DNA of 34,517 nt, taken from the NCBI GenBank assembly GCA_900696665.1, contig CAADGY010000284.1:1-34517 (forward strand), in the 5' to 3' direction. This document shows, in pieces, positions 1 to 8,572 of this stretch. How positions within the stretch are numbered: the stretch's first letter is position 1; every line of letters begins with the position of its first letter. Source of the stretch: an uncultured Acidobacteriota bacterium. Its GTDB lineage: Bacteria; Acidobacteriota; Terriglobia; Bryobacterales; Bryobacteraceae. The notes beneath the pieces are model-generated. The model did no database searches. It was given only the letters and a program-made list of their open reading frames with translations, and was not told the origin of the DNA. The position numbers and the translations under genes are program-made.

Positions 1-2
1 CC

Positions 3-3000
3 AGCCTGTTGGGAGCGCCCGGAGTGCGAACTGTTCGCGGGTTTTCCGACTTCGGCTACTCGTACGTCTACATCATTTTCGAAGAAGGAACCGATATTTA
101 CTGGGCTCGCTCACGGACTCTTGAATATCTTTCCGGTGTTCTGCAGAGGCTGCCGCAAGGAGTGAAGACGGAGTTGGGCCCGGACGCGACGGGGCTTGGC
201 TGGGTGTATCAGTACGCGCTGGTGGACACATCAGGACGGCACAGCCTGGCGGAACTGCGATCGCTGCAGGATTGGTATCTGCGTTACCACCTGCAAGCCG
301 TGCCTGGCGTTTCTGAAGTCGCTCCGCTGGGGGGATTCGTACGGCAGTACCAGGTGGTTGTAGATCCAAACCGGCTACGCGCTTATAACCTTTCTATCAC
401 GCAAGTAGTGAACGCCGTTCGCACCGGAAACGAAGATGTGGGGGGCCGCCTCGTGGAGTTCAGCGGCGCCGAGTACATGGTGCGCGGACGGGGTTATGCC
501 CAATCCACCGGCGACATCGAGAAGATCGTATTGCGCGCCGAAGGCGGAGTGCCGGTGCGCATTGGCGATGTCGGCAAAGTGGTGCTAGGCCCGGATATGC
601 GGCGTGGAATCGCCGAACTCGACGGCACTGGCGAAGTGGTTTCCGGCATCGTCGTGATGCGCCAGGACGAGAACGCTCTGAAGGTAATCGAGCGCGTTAA
701 GGAGAAGCTTCGGGAGATCGAACCGGGGCTGCCGGCGGGTGTGAAAGTAGAGGGTATCTACGATCGCTCCGAGCTGATTCTCGCCTCGATCGACAATTTG
801 CGATCAACCCTGCTCGAAGAGATGATCATCGTCTCGCTCATCATCTTTCTTTTCCTATGGCACATGCCGAGCGCCATTATTCCAACCATTACCATTCCCG
901 CCGCCATTCTGATCTCCTTTATTCCAATGTATGCGATGGGAATTACCGCCAATATCATGTCGCTCGGCGGAATCGCCATCGCAGTGGGTGCAATGGTGGA
1001 TGCCGCTATCGTGGTGGTGGAGCAGACGCACAAGAAACTGGAGGAATGGGATCGCGGCGGGAGGCAAGGGAGCTATCACCGCGTTGTCGTGGACGCGGTA
1101 AAGGAAGTCGGTGGACCAAGTTTCTTCGCGTTGCTGGTGATTGCCGTTTCGTTTCTACCCATCCTGGCGCTGGAGGCGCAGGAGGGACGCCTTTTCAAAC
1201 CACTCGCCTATACGAAGAACTTCGCCATGATCGTGGCGGCGGTGCTTGCGATAACGCTGGACCCCGCCATGCGGCTACTGTTCACACACGCGCGAAACTT
1301 CGACTTCCGGCCGCGCTGGCTGGCGCGCACGGCGAACACGGTGCTGGTAGGAAAGATCCATTCCGAAGAGCAGCACCCCATCAGCCGGATCCTCATGCGG
1401 GCCTATGCGCCCGTGGCGGAGTGGTCACTACGCTGGACCTGGGCGGTGATTGCCGGGGCGATCCTTCTCGTCGTTGCGACCATTCCGGTGTATCAGAGGC
1501 TTGGGTCCGAGTTCATGCCTCCGCTGGATGAAGGTGCGATTCTTTACATGCCATCGACTCTGCCCGGAATCTCCATCACCGGGGCCGGACGTTTGCTTGA
1601 AACAACCGACCGGGTGCTGAAGCAGTTTCCCGAGGTGGATCGGGTGCTGGGCAAGGCGGGACGCGCGGAGAGTTCCACCGATCCCGCGCCGCTCTCCATG
1701 CTGGAAACGGTCGTAACGTTGAAGCCGCGCAGCGAATGGCGAAAGAAGGAGACCTGGTACACGGGATGGGCGCCGGATTGGGCGGTTCCCGTATTCCGCC
1801 ACATCACTCCGGAACATATCTCCTCCGAGGAACTGGTGGATCAGATGAACCACGCTCTTCAATTGCCCGGCGTTTCGAACGCCTGGACCATGCCCATCAA
1901 GAACCGGATCGACATGCTGACAACCGGTATCCGCACGCCGGTCGGAGTGAAGGTTTTTGGTCCCGACCTGCGGGTGGTGGAACGAATCGGGACGGAGCTA
2001 GAGACGGTGCTCCAGAAAGTGGAAGGCACTCGGAGTGTCTTCGCGGAACGGACCGGCGGCGGCTACTTCGTGGATTTTAACTGGAACCGCCAGGCGCTGG
2101 CGCGATACGGGCTTTCCATCGAAGAGGCACAGATAGTGGTCATGAATGCCATTGGAGGCGAGAACGTCACCACAACCATAGAAGGCCGCGAGCGGTATCC
2201 CGTAAATGTCCGCTACATGCGCGACTTCCGGAGCGATACCGGCGCGCTGAAGCAAGTGCTGGTTCCTGTGATGGAAGGCCGTGCGCATATTCCGTTGTCG
2301 CAGTTGGCGGAAGTGAAACTCACTAGCGGTCCCGGCATGCTGCGGAATGAAGACGGAATGTTGAACGGCTACGTTTACGTGGACGTCGCCGGCCGCAGCG
2401 TCGGAGATTACATCGCGGAGGCCAAGGAAGCAGTACGCACCGGTGTGCAACTTCCTCCAGGCTACTCCCTCTCCTGGAGTGGACAATACGAAGCGATGGA
2501 GCGCGTCAAAGAACGCCTTACGATAGTTGTTCCGCTGACGCTGTTCCTTATTTTTCTGCTGCTCTACATGAATACACGATCGACCGCCAAGACGCTGATC
2601 ATACTGCTGGCGGTCCCGTTTTCGGCGGTGGGAGCAATATGGCTGCTCCATCTGCTGGATTACAACATGAGCATCGGCGTATGGGTGGGATTGATCGCCC
2701 TGATGGGGGTGGATGCGGAAACCGGCATGTTCATGCTGCTGTACCTGGACCTCGCCTTCGACGAAGCGAAACGCGAAGGCCGCATGCGAAGCAAGCACGA
2801 TCTGCGGGAGGCCATACTGCATGGGGCCGTCAAGCGCATCCGGCCGAAGTTCATGACTGTGGCGACGATGTTTGTCGGGCTGATCCCGATTATGTGGTCG
2901 ACCGGCGCCGGCGCCGATGTAATGAAGCGCATCGCAGCACCGATGATCGGCGGCGTGTTTACTTCCTTCATTCTCGAACTGGTCGTTTATCCGGCCATTT

Positions 3001-3050
3001 ATCAGGTGTGGAAATGGAATTTCGAAGTCAAAAAACAACTATCGGTTTGA
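3..3050 (+). CDS. CusA/CzcA-type heavy-metal RND efflux permease, 5' truncated
   Basis: This is the inner-membrane proton/metal antiporter of a tripartite heavy-metal efflux pump. The frame is open to the window edge and family members carry roughly 50-70 more N-terminal residues, so the true start lies upstream. About 1015 residues are visible. The HME signature GAMVDAAIVVVE lies in the fourth transmembrane region near residue 326, with a second membrane block in the C-terminal third containing LIALMGVDAETGMFMLLYL. The periplasmic stretch has RIDMLTTGIRTPVGVKVFG and GPGMLRNEDG, methionine-containing positions resembling those of Cu(I)/Ag(I) pumps. That suggests CusA-like rather than CzcA-like specificity, but this is inference. 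Outer-membrane and adaptor partners are probably upstream, outside the window. The 3' end overlaps the next gene by 37 bp, which implies translational coupling. Confidence 0.95.
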   Translation, partial: SLLGAPGVRTVRGFSDFGYSYVYIIFEEGTDIYWARSRTLEYLSGVLQRLPQGVKTELGPDATGLGWVYQYALVDTSGRHSLAELRSLQDWYLRYHLQAVPGVSEVAPLGGFVRQYQVVVDPNRLRAYNLSITQVVNAVRTGNEDVGGRLVEFSGAEYMVRGRGYAQSTGDIEKIVLRAEGGVPVRIGDVGKVVLGPDMRRGIAELDGTGEVVSGIVVMRQDENALKVIERVKEKLREIEPGLPAGVKVEGIYDRSELILASIDNLRSTLLEEMIIVSLIIFLFLWHMPSAIIPTITIPAAILISFIPMYAMGITANIMSLGGIAIAVGAMVDAAIVVVEQTHKKLEEWDRGGRQGSYHRVVVDAVKEVGGPSFFALLVIAVSFLPILALEAQEGRLFKPLAYTKNFAMIVAAVLAITLDPAMRLLFTHARNFDFRPRWLARTANTVLVGKIHSEEQHPISRILMRAYAPVAEWSLRWTWAVIAGAILLVVATIPVYQRLGSEFMPPLDEGAILYMPSTLPGISITGAGRLLETTDRVLKQFPEVDRVLGKAGRAESSTDPAPLSMLETVVTLKPRSEWRKKETWYTGWAPDWAVPVFRHITPEHISSEELVDQMNHALQLPGVSNAWTMPIKNRIDMLTTGIRTPVGVKVFGPDLRVVERIGTELETVLQKVEGTRSVFAERTGGGYFVDFNWNRQALARYGLSIEEAQIVVMNAIGGENVTTTIEGRERYPVNVRYMRDFRSDTGALKQVLVPVMEGRAHIPLSQLAEVKLTSGPGMLRNEDGMLNGYVYVDVAGRSVGDYIAEAKEAVRTGVQLPPGYSLSWSGQYEAMERVKERLTIVVPLTLFLIFLLLYMNTRSTAKTLIILLAVPFSAVGAIWLLHLLDYNMSIGVWVGLIALMGVDAETGMFMLLYLDLAFDEAKREGRMRSKHDLREAILHGAVKRIRPKFMTVATMFVGLIPIMWSTGAGADVMKRIAAPMIGGVFTSFILELVVYPAIYQVWKWNFEVKKQLSV

Positions 3051-3697
3051 TGCTGCTTGCGCTTCCGGCTTTCGGGCTGGAGTTTCCGGCCAAGCACGAT
3101 CACTTGTGGAAGTACTGCGCGGGAACCCTGCGGGTATCCGGCGACGCGGTGTCCTTCAAGAGCCCGGACCACGGCTGGGAGTGGAGGTACGACGAGATAC
3201 AGCAGGCGAAACTCGAGCCCGGAGCGCTGGTGGTGCTCACTTACAAGGACCGGAAATGGCGCGCGGGACTGGACTGGCAGGTAAAGCTGGAAGGCGATTT
3301 CGTCGCCGCCCAAACACTATTGGAAGAGAACCTCGGGCGGCGGTTTGTAGCGGCGCTCGCCGGTGTGGTGGACACACCGCTCTGGAAGATCCCGGTGAAG
3401 CATCTGACGCGATTCGGCGGATCCCATGGCGTTCTCGAGGTGGGAGAGAGCCGCGTGCTTTACCGGACGGACGCAAAAGGAGAGTCGCGAACCTGGACGC
3501 TAGCGGATATCGAAAACATCAGCAGTTCCGGACCTTATCAATTGACTCTCACCACGTTTGAACGTGCGGGATCGCATTACGGGAACCGGAAGGATTTCAA
3601 CTTTCAACTAAAACAGCCGCTAGAGGAAGAGCGTTACGACACGCTCTGGCGGCGGCTGCATCAACACAAAGGAATAAGACTTTTGGAGACGGAATGA
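3014..3697 (+). CDS. Exported protein of unknown function with two similar halves
   Basis: A 227-residue protein I cannot name. The ATG at 3014 lies inside the end of the RND gene; I chose it because AGGTG sits about 5 nt upstream and the residues that follow (MEFRSQKTTIGLMLLALPAFG) form a short basic-then-hydrophobic signal peptide. A later ATG at 3050 overlaps the RND stop codon but would lose the basic N-region. The mature protein seems to hold two related beta-rich halves. GTLRVSGDAVSFKSPD followed by WRYDEI parallels GVLEVGESRVLYRTDA followed by WTLADI, which recalls tandem PH-like folds. It overlaps the following gene by 4 bp (ATGA), so it probably shares the efflux operon. A role in metal resistance is only suggested by context. 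Confidence 0.8.
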   Translation: MEFRSQKTTIGLMLLALPAFGLEFPAKHDHLWKYCAGTLRVSGDAVSFKSPDHGWEWRYDEIQQAKLEPGALVVLTYKDRKWRAGLDWQVKLEGDFVAAQTLLEENLGRRFVAALAGVVDTPLWKIPVKHLTRFGGSHGVLEVGESRVLYRTDAKGESRTWTLADIENISSSGPYQLTLTTFERAGSHYGNRKDFNFQLKQPLEEERYDTLWRRLHQHKGIRLLETE

Positions 3698-4023
3698 AAA
3701 CATTAACAACGCTAATTTTTTCCGCGGTGCTGTTCGTGGCGGCCGCGAACCAGAATACAAGGACTTTCGTTGGTGTGATTACCGACACTATGTGCGGCGG
3801 CAACCATGGGCACATGAACGTGACGCCCGACGAGAAATGCGTGCGGGAGTGCGTGAAATCAAGCTCCAAGTACAAGTACGCCCTGCACGATGGCAGGAGG
3901 ATGTACACGCTCAGCGATCAGCAGACGCCGGAAAAATTTGCGGCGCAGAAAGTGAAAGTTACGGGCGTGTTGTACGAGAAGACCGGTATCATCAAGGTGG
4001 AAAAGATTGAAGCGATGAAATAG
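3694..4023 (+). CDS. Small exported Cys/His-containing protein (DUF5818-like)
   Basis: A 109-residue protein with a signal peptide (MKTLTTLIFSAVLFVAAANQ), so it acts outside the cytoplasm. The mature part starts with a strand and DTMCGGNHGHM, then KCVRECV, giving three Cys and two His in about 30 residues. The remainder, KVKVTGVLYEKTGIIKVEKIE, looks like a small OB-type beta barrel. From memory this resembles the acidobacterial DUF5818-type family with a D-S/T-x-C-G-x-x-H motif. Its start overlaps the previous stop (ATGA). Last position in a metal-efflux operon plus the Cys/His cluster make periplasmic metal binding plausible, but no activity is known to me. Confidence 0.82.
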   Translation: MKTLTTLIFSAVLFVAAANQNTRTFVGVITDTMCGGNHGHMNVTPDEKCVRECVKSSSKYKYALHDGRRMYTLSDQQTPEKFAAQKVKVTGVLYEKTGIIKVEKIEAMK

Positions 4024-4041
4024 CGCGCCGGCCAGGCGCGC
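4023..4041 (+). terminator. GC-rich hairpin after the efflux operon
   Basis: A perfect 7-bp inverted repeat, GCGCGCC and GGCGCGC, with a 5-nt loop begins at the last base of the stop codon of the small exported protein. There is no T-tract after it, so it does not look like a classical intrinsic terminator. It may stabilise the 3' end of the mRNA or reduce read-through into the glycosyltransferase gene 11 bp further on. Confidence 0.35.
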
Positions 4042-4051
4042 GCAATCTCTG

Positions 4052-5158
4052 ATGCGAATCCTGATCGACGCCAGTTCCCTGCTGCTGCGTAGTGCCGGTG
4101 TGAAGACCTACTTTTATCACTGGATCACACACTTGCGGCAGCAGGCCGGCGGCGATCGTATCTTTGCCTTTCCTTTTTTGAACGAACTGGGTGAACTGCA
4201 TCACAACCGCTCGGTGTTATGCCCCCGGCAAACCTGGCCAAGGCTTGGGCTCGTTTATGCAGCAAAGTTCGGGTGGAGCCCGGTTGTGGATCTTCTCACC
4301 ATAAACACCGATGTGTTTCACATTTCGAACCTGGTGCGAAATCCGCCAAGGCGCCCGCTGGTGACGGCGACCATTCACGACCTGACGTACGCCCTTATGC
4401 CGGATGTTCATACACCCGCCAACGTGCAGGCTGATACCGGGTACGCGGAACGTGTGTTAAAGAAAGCGCGAAGGCTCATTGCCGTCTCAGAGAACACACG
4501 TCGCGATGCCGTCCACGTACTGGGGATTCCTCCGGACCGGGTATCTGTGATTTATCCAGGCGTCGCGCCTGTTTTTTTTGATGTGGATGCCGCACGCGTT
4601 GCCGAGGTCCGGCACAAGCTCGGCATCGAGAAGGATTACGTGTTATTTGTGGGAACCATCGAGCCTAGAAAAAACGTAGGTGGGCTGTTGGATGCCTGGG
4701 AGAGCCTTGCGGACGAGTTCCGGGACCAGTTCCGGCTCGTAATCGCCGGGCCGGAGGGATGGCGCTCCGAATCCGTGATGGCACGCCTCGAAAAGGGAAT
4801 AAACGGGGTTCGCTATGCAGGTTACGTGCCGGAACAGGACTTGCCTGCATTGACGGCAGGTGCGCGTGTATTGGCGTATCCATCGCTTTACGAAGGCTTT
4901 GGGTTTCCGGTGGCGCAAGCCATGGCGGCCGGCGTGCCGGTCATTACCTCTAACGTCTCGTCTTTACCGGAAGTGACCGGTCCGGGCGGGATTCTGATTG
5001 ACCCACGCAGTCCCGCGGAACTGGCATCGGGGCTAAAGAGTATTCTATTGTCGCCGTCTTTGCGAGAGAGACTGGCGGGCGCAGCCAAGCGTCAGGCATT
5101 ACGATACCAGTGGGACCGGTGTGCACAAGAGTCTCTGGAGTTCTTCAGGGAACTGTGA
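4052..5158 (+). CDS. Glycosyltransferase family 4 (GT-B fold)
   Basis: A 368-residue cytoplasmic or membrane-associated retaining glycosyltransferase that would move a sugar from a nucleotide donor to a glycan or lipid acceptor. It starts directly with MRILIDASSLLLRSAGVKTY, the first strand of the N-terminal Rossmann domain with the glycine-bearing donor loop. The C-terminal domain has FVGTIEPRKNVGGLLDAW near residue 195 and SLYEGFGFPVAQAMAAGVPV near residue 280. The E-x7-E motif of the family reads E-GFGFPVA-Q here, so the second acidic residue is Gln. The exact substrate cannot be read from sequence. The gene is convergent with the next one, with stop codons directly adjacent. Confidence 0.9.
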   Translation: MRILIDASSLLLRSAGVKTYFYHWITHLRQQAGGDRIFAFPFLNELGELHHNRSVLCPRQTWPRLGLVYAAKFGWSPVVDLLTINTDVFHISNLVRNPPRRPLVTATIHDLTYALMPDVHTPANVQADTGYAERVLKKARRLIAVSENTRRDAVHVLGIPPDRVSVIYPGVAPVFFDVDAARVAEVRHKLGIEKDYVLFVGTIEPRKNVGGLLDAWESLADEFRDQFRLVIAGPEGWRSESVMARLEKGINGVRYAGYVPEQDLPALTAGARVLAYPSLYEGFGFPVAQAMAAGVPVITSNVSSLPEVTGPGGILIDPRSPAELASGLKSILLSPSLRERLAGAAKRQALRYQWDRCAQESLEFFREL

Positions 5159-5935
5159 TTAAGGGCGATAAGCAAAGTCCCAGATCTGCACGTTGCCCTT
5201 GCCCTCGGTGTATTCGATGATGGCGTACTCGCCCGGCTTAAGTGGTTGTTCGGGCCAAATCTTGTAAATGCCCTCGGCAACCTGGCGGCGAAACGTCTCC
5301 ACCTCCTCAAACTCGTCGACAATCTCGTTCGTCACCGGAACAATGGTCCACTTTACGATCACGCGTGAGTCCTTCTTGGAGGTAACCCGCACCATAGCGA
5401 AGCGCTCCAATTCAGCCAGCCTGAAATAAAACTCGGGACGGGACTTGTTTACCACATTCGCCGAGTGCGCGCCGTCCACTTCGATGGAGGCCTTTCCCGT
5501 AATCACAGGAATCGGAGCCAGCACTTTCAGAATGCTCCTTCCTTTATTCGTGACCGCTTTCGATTCTGCCTGTTTGATGGTGCGAAGGGTCTCGCCCTCG
5601 TCGAAATATACGCCGGCTTCCTGGGGAATGCGTTCGATCTCACGGCGCATCTCGCGTTCAGCTTTGTCTTCCGCCGCGAGAATAGCTGCTTCCTCTTTCC
5701 GTGCGCTCTCTTCTTCGGCGATCTCCTTGCTTGTCCGGTCGAGATCGGCGAGCGCTACCGGAATCTCCTCCCACTCGCTGCGTTCCACGCTGTAAAAGCG
5801 GACGCGGTCTCCCTCCACCTTGTGTTCGCGGACAACGTGATACTCGCCATCTTTCATGTAGAGCTTGTAATTACGTGCAAAAACGTTCAGAGCGGAGGCC
5901 GCGGTGAGCACCAGGACGATGAACAGCCTTTTCAT
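5159..5935 (-). CDS. Exported coiled-coil protein of unknown function
   Basis: A 258-residue protein. The chosen start gives a signal peptide (MKRLFIVLVLTAASALNVFA) and is preceded by GAAGGA about 3 nt upstream; upstream in-frame codons would overrun the divergent aldo/keto reductase gene. After the signal there is a short segment with KLYMKDGEYHVVREHKVEGD, typical of exported acidobacterial proteins that sense or bind at the envelope. A highly charged stretch follows (SKEIAEEESARKEEAAILAA onward), rich in Glu, Lys, Arg and Ala, which should form a coiled coil of about 45 residues. The C-terminal 150 residues look beta-rich and end with EYAIIEYTEGKGNVQIWDF. I do not recognise a family and assign no function. 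Confidence 0.8.
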   Translation of the reverse strand: MKRLFIVLVLTAASALNVFARNYKLYMKDGEYHVVREHKVEGDRVRFYSVERSEWEEIPVALADLDRTSKEIAEEESARKEEAAILAAEDKAEREMRREIERIPQEAGVYFDEGETLRTIKQAESKAVTNKGRSILKVLAPIPVITGKASIEVDGAHSANVVNKSRPEFYFRLAELERFAMVRVTSKKDSRVIVKWTIVPVTNEIVDEFEEVETFRRQVAEGIYKIWPEQPLKPGEYAIIEYTEGKGNVQIWDFAYRP

Positions 5936-5974
5936 TTGTCCTTCTTCTATTTTCGCACTGAATACAATGGGGGC

Positions 5975-6943
5975 ATGCGTTATCGAAAGCTCGGCAGGAC
6001 AAACTTCGAAGTGAGTGAAATCGGCTACGGAGCATGGGGGATCGGGGGCGGGTTGTGGCAGGGCGGCAACGACGATGAATCTCTTCGGGCGCTGCGCATG
6101 GCGATTGACCGGGGCGTGAACCTGATCGACACCGCCCTGGCCTATGGCGCCGGACACAGTGAAAAACTGGTTGGCCGGGCTGTGAAAGAATCCGGAAAGG
6201 ACATTTTCATCGCCACCAAAGTACCACCCAAGAACCAATTATGGCCGGCCCGCCCCGGCATTGGCATAAATGAAGTATTTCCATATGGCTACATCATGAA
6301 ATGTACCGAAACCAGCCTGCGCAATCTTGGAATGGAGACCGCCGGCTTACAGCAATTGCATGTCTGGAATCCGGAGTGGATCGGCCGGGACGAATGGCGA
6401 AGAGCCTTTGAAGATATCAAGCGGCAGGGTAAGGCACGATGGGTGGGCGTCTCTATCAACGATCATCAGCCTGATTCCGCGCTCGAACTTATCGAGACGG
6501 GGCTGATCGACGCGGTGCAGGTGATCTACAACATTTTTGACCAGAGTCCTGAAAAGCATTTGTTCCCGCTTTGTTTAGAACGGAATATCGGCGTACTGGC
6601 GAGAGTTCCATTCGATGAGGGCAGCCTGACGGGCACAATTTCTGAAAAAAGTGAGTACGCGCCAGGCGATTTTCGCGCGTCTTACTTTGGAGGAGATCGC
6701 AAGAGGCAGGTCGTGGAGCGCGTAAACGCTTTAAAGGCGGACTTGGCTGGGGTTAACGGTGAACTGCCGGAGATTGCCCTTCGCTTCTGTCTCTCGCATG
6801 AGGCGGTCTCAACGGTCATACCTGGAATGCGGCGGGTTCGTAACGTCGAACGCAATACCGCGGTCGCCGGTATGGGTCCGTTAGACCGGAATACACTCGA
6901 AAAAATAAAAGCACATGCTTGGGAAAAAAACTTTTACGATTAG
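5975..6943 (+). CDS. Aldo/keto reductase
   Basis: A 322-residue NAD(P)H-dependent oxidoreductase with the TIM-barrel AKR fold. It opens with MRYRKLGRTNFEVSEIGYG, the usual N-terminus, so the long in-frame extension upstream is an artefact. The catalytic tetrad is visible: Asp and Tyr in LIDTALAYG, Lys in IATKVPP and His in LQQLHVWNPEW. The C-terminal part carries the cofactor-binding STVIPGMRRVRNVERN. Substrates of this subgroup are not predictable. No strong ribosome-binding site precedes the ATG, and a TACAAT -10-like hexamer ends only 6 nt upstream, so the mRNA may be leaderless. The 3' end overlaps the next gene by 29 bp. Confidence 0.93.
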   Translation: MRYRKLGRTNFEVSEIGYGAWGIGGGLWQGGNDDESLRALRMAIDRGVNLIDTALAYGAGHSEKLVGRAVKESGKDIFIATKVPPKNQLWPARPGIGINEVFPYGYIMKCTETSLRNLGMETAGLQQLHVWNPEWIGRDEWRRAFEDIKRQGKARWVGVSINDHQPDSALELIETGLIDAVQVIYNIFDQSPEKHLFPLCLERNIGVLARVPFDEGSLTGTISEKSEYAPGDFRASYFGGDRKRQVVERVNALKADLAGVNGELPEIALRFCLSHEAVSTVIPGMRRVRNVERNTAVAGMGPLDRNTLEKIKAHAWEKNFYD

Positions 6944-7883
6944 CTCAGTTCTGCTGGCCACCGCGGGATTTGCCGCCGCCCAGCCGGATTACTTTCCATT
7001 GCAACCTGGTAACCAGTGGATCTACAGGTCCGGCGGATCCACTGGGACTGAAATCCGAACGGTCGAGGTAGTGCGTACAGCCACAATCGCCGCAGGGGAG
7101 TACTCACTTGTTCGCGGGCTTTGGGAAGGAGACCTCTGGTTGCGAATGGCGCCCAGCGGGAAACTTATAGCATTGGGCGAGGACCAGGCTGAAAGACTGT
7201 ACGCGGATTTCTCGGCTGGAGATGGCAGCACGTACCAGGAAGATATTCCTCCGTGCGTTCAGACCGCACACGTTGTCTCACACGGTGCCGAGTACTCGGG
7301 ACCTATCGGAGAGTTTTCCAATGCCCTGGAGATCCGGTATGACCCAGGCAACTGTGCCGATGCCGGCAATCAGGAAGATAAGTATCTGCCTGGAATCGGC
7401 CTGGTAAGCCGCCGCGAGACGACTTTTGGGGGACCGCGGCAGTTCGATCTGATCTATGCGCGCATCGGGGACGTGACCGTGATCCCAGGTCCGGGAACTG
7501 GCTTCGGATTGACAATCGGCCAGACAACCTACCCCGCTCCTGGCAGCGGAGATTCGCGGCAAATGATCGCCCGCCTGACGCTGCGGAACGGTCAGGAGAA
7601 GCCGCTAAGCGTGACATTTCCGTCCGGTCAACGGTTCGATCTGCAGATCTGGAACGATCGCGGCGAAAGCGTCTACACCTGGTCTGCCGACAAATTGTTT
7701 GCGCAAGTGATGGAGACCATTGTCATCGGGCCCGGAGAGGAGAAAAACTGGGTAGTCGACGTCCCTCTCGCCGCGTTGCCCGAAGGCCGGTATGCAGTGA
7801 AGGCATGGCTTACCAGCAGCGAACCGCCCGTATTCTCGGCGGGGCTCAGCTTTGAAATTCGGTCTGCGAAACCCGCACAATGA
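6915..7883 (+). CDS. Exported protein with C-terminal BsuPI-type domain
   Basis: A 322-residue exported protein. MLGKKTFTISSVLLATAGFA is a signal peptide, followed by PDYFPLQPGNQWIYRSG, the start of a beta-rich domain of about 190 residues seen in many secreted acidobacterial proteins. The last 120 residues match the BsuPI fold (intracellular proteinase inhibitor family): LTLRNGQEKPLSVTFPSGQ, FDLQIWNDRGESVYTWS, then VIGPGEEKNW and LPEGRYAVKAWL. Being exported, it is unlikely to inhibit cytoplasmic proteases as the Bacillus namesake does. It is translationally coupled to the aldo/keto reductase by overlap and lies 4 bp before pdxT. Confidence 0.87.
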   Translation: MLGKKTFTISSVLLATAGFAAAQPDYFPLQPGNQWIYRSGGSTGTEIRTVEVVRTATIAAGEYSLVRGLWEGDLWLRMAPSGKLIALGEDQAERLYADFSAGDGSTYQEDIPPCVQTAHVVSHGAEYSGPIGEFSNALEIRYDPGNCADAGNQEDKYLPGIGLVSRRETTFGGPRQFDLIYARIGDVTVIPGPGTGFGLTIGQTTYPAPGSGDSRQMIARLTLRNGQEKPLSVTFPSGQRFDLQIWNDRGESVYTWSADKLFAQVMETIVIGPGEEKNWVVDVPLAALPEGRYAVKAWLTSSEPPVFSAGLSFEIRSAKPAQ

Positions 7884-7887
7884 AGGA

Positions 7888-8511
7888 ATGAGAAGGGTCG
7901 GAGTCCTCGCGCTGCAAGGCGATTTCGAGGCTCATCAAAAAGCGCTTCAGCAGGCCGGCGCCGAAGCGATACCGGTGCGTACGTCGGAACAACTGGAACA
8001 GGTGGAAGGGCTGATTATCCCGGGCGGTGAAAGCACAACCATGCTGAAACTGCTTCGCGTCGAAAACCTGTTGGAACCGTTGAAGCGCTTTGCGGAAGTG
8101 AAGCCTGTGTTCGGTACGTGCGCGGGGGCGATTCTTTTGGCCTCCAAGGTAACCAACCCGGTACAGGAATCGCTGAATGTGGTGGACATCGATGTCGAAC
8201 GGAACGCGTACGGCCGGCAACTCGACAGTCGTGTCGCCCGCATCGATGCCGCTCCTGGCTTCGTGCGAAGCGGCGGGGCGTCGGAGGACTTCGAAGCCGT
8301 CTTCATTCGCGCGCCGGTCATCCGGAGAGTTGGTGAAGGCGTGAAAGTGCTGGCCCGCTTCCAGGGAGACCCCGTCCTGGTGGAACAGGGCCGGCACCTT
8401 GTTGCGACATTTCATCCGGAACTGACGGCGGACCGTTCGCTGCACAAATTGTTTTTGCGGAAACTTGGGCCGGAAACTCACGATAGCCCGAAATCGGAAC
8501 AACATCGGTAA
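7888..8511 (+). CDS. pdxT: Pyridoxal 5'-phosphate synthase glutaminase subunit PdxT
   Basis: A 207-residue class I glutamine amidotransferase. It hydrolyses glutamine and passes ammonia to PdxS, which makes pyridoxal 5'-phosphate. The start is the ATG giving MRRVGVLALQGDFEAH, the canonical N-terminus; an upstream in-frame TTG lies inside the preceding gene and adds residues absent from the family. Key parts are PGGESTTM (oxyanion strand), nucleophile Cys78 in GTCAGAILLA, and the His-Glu pair in TFHPELT. Length is normal, with a short polar tail. The partner gene pdxS is not in this window. An AAGGA lies almost on top of the start codon, so initiation may be coupled to the preceding gene, 4 bp upstream. 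Confidence 0.95.
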   Translation: MRRVGVLALQGDFEAHQKALQQAGAEAIPVRTSEQLEQVEGLIIPGGESTTMLKLLRVENLLEPLKRFAEVKPVFGTCAGAILLASKVTNPVQESLNVVDIDVERNAYGRQLDSRVARIDAAPGFVRSGGASEDFEAVFIRAPVIRRVGEGVKVLARFQGDPVLVEQGRHLVATFHPELTADRSLHKLFLRKLGPETHDSPKSEQHR

Positions 8512-8572
8512 CCAACTGGCGCAGCCCCGGGCGTGGTTTCGCATGTCGTAGAATATGCCCATTGCCAGGGCC

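Noticed and set aside
1998-3038. 346-aa minus-strand open frame opposite the RND permease
   Set aside because: It lies entirely antisense to a gene with clear motifs, is rich in His, Arg and Gln, and has no recognisable domain; such frames are expected from third-position GC bias.
5465-5974. Long N-terminal extension of the aldo/keto reductase frame
   Set aside because: It overlaps the divergent exported-protein gene and adds residues absent from the family; the canonical start is the ATG at 5975.
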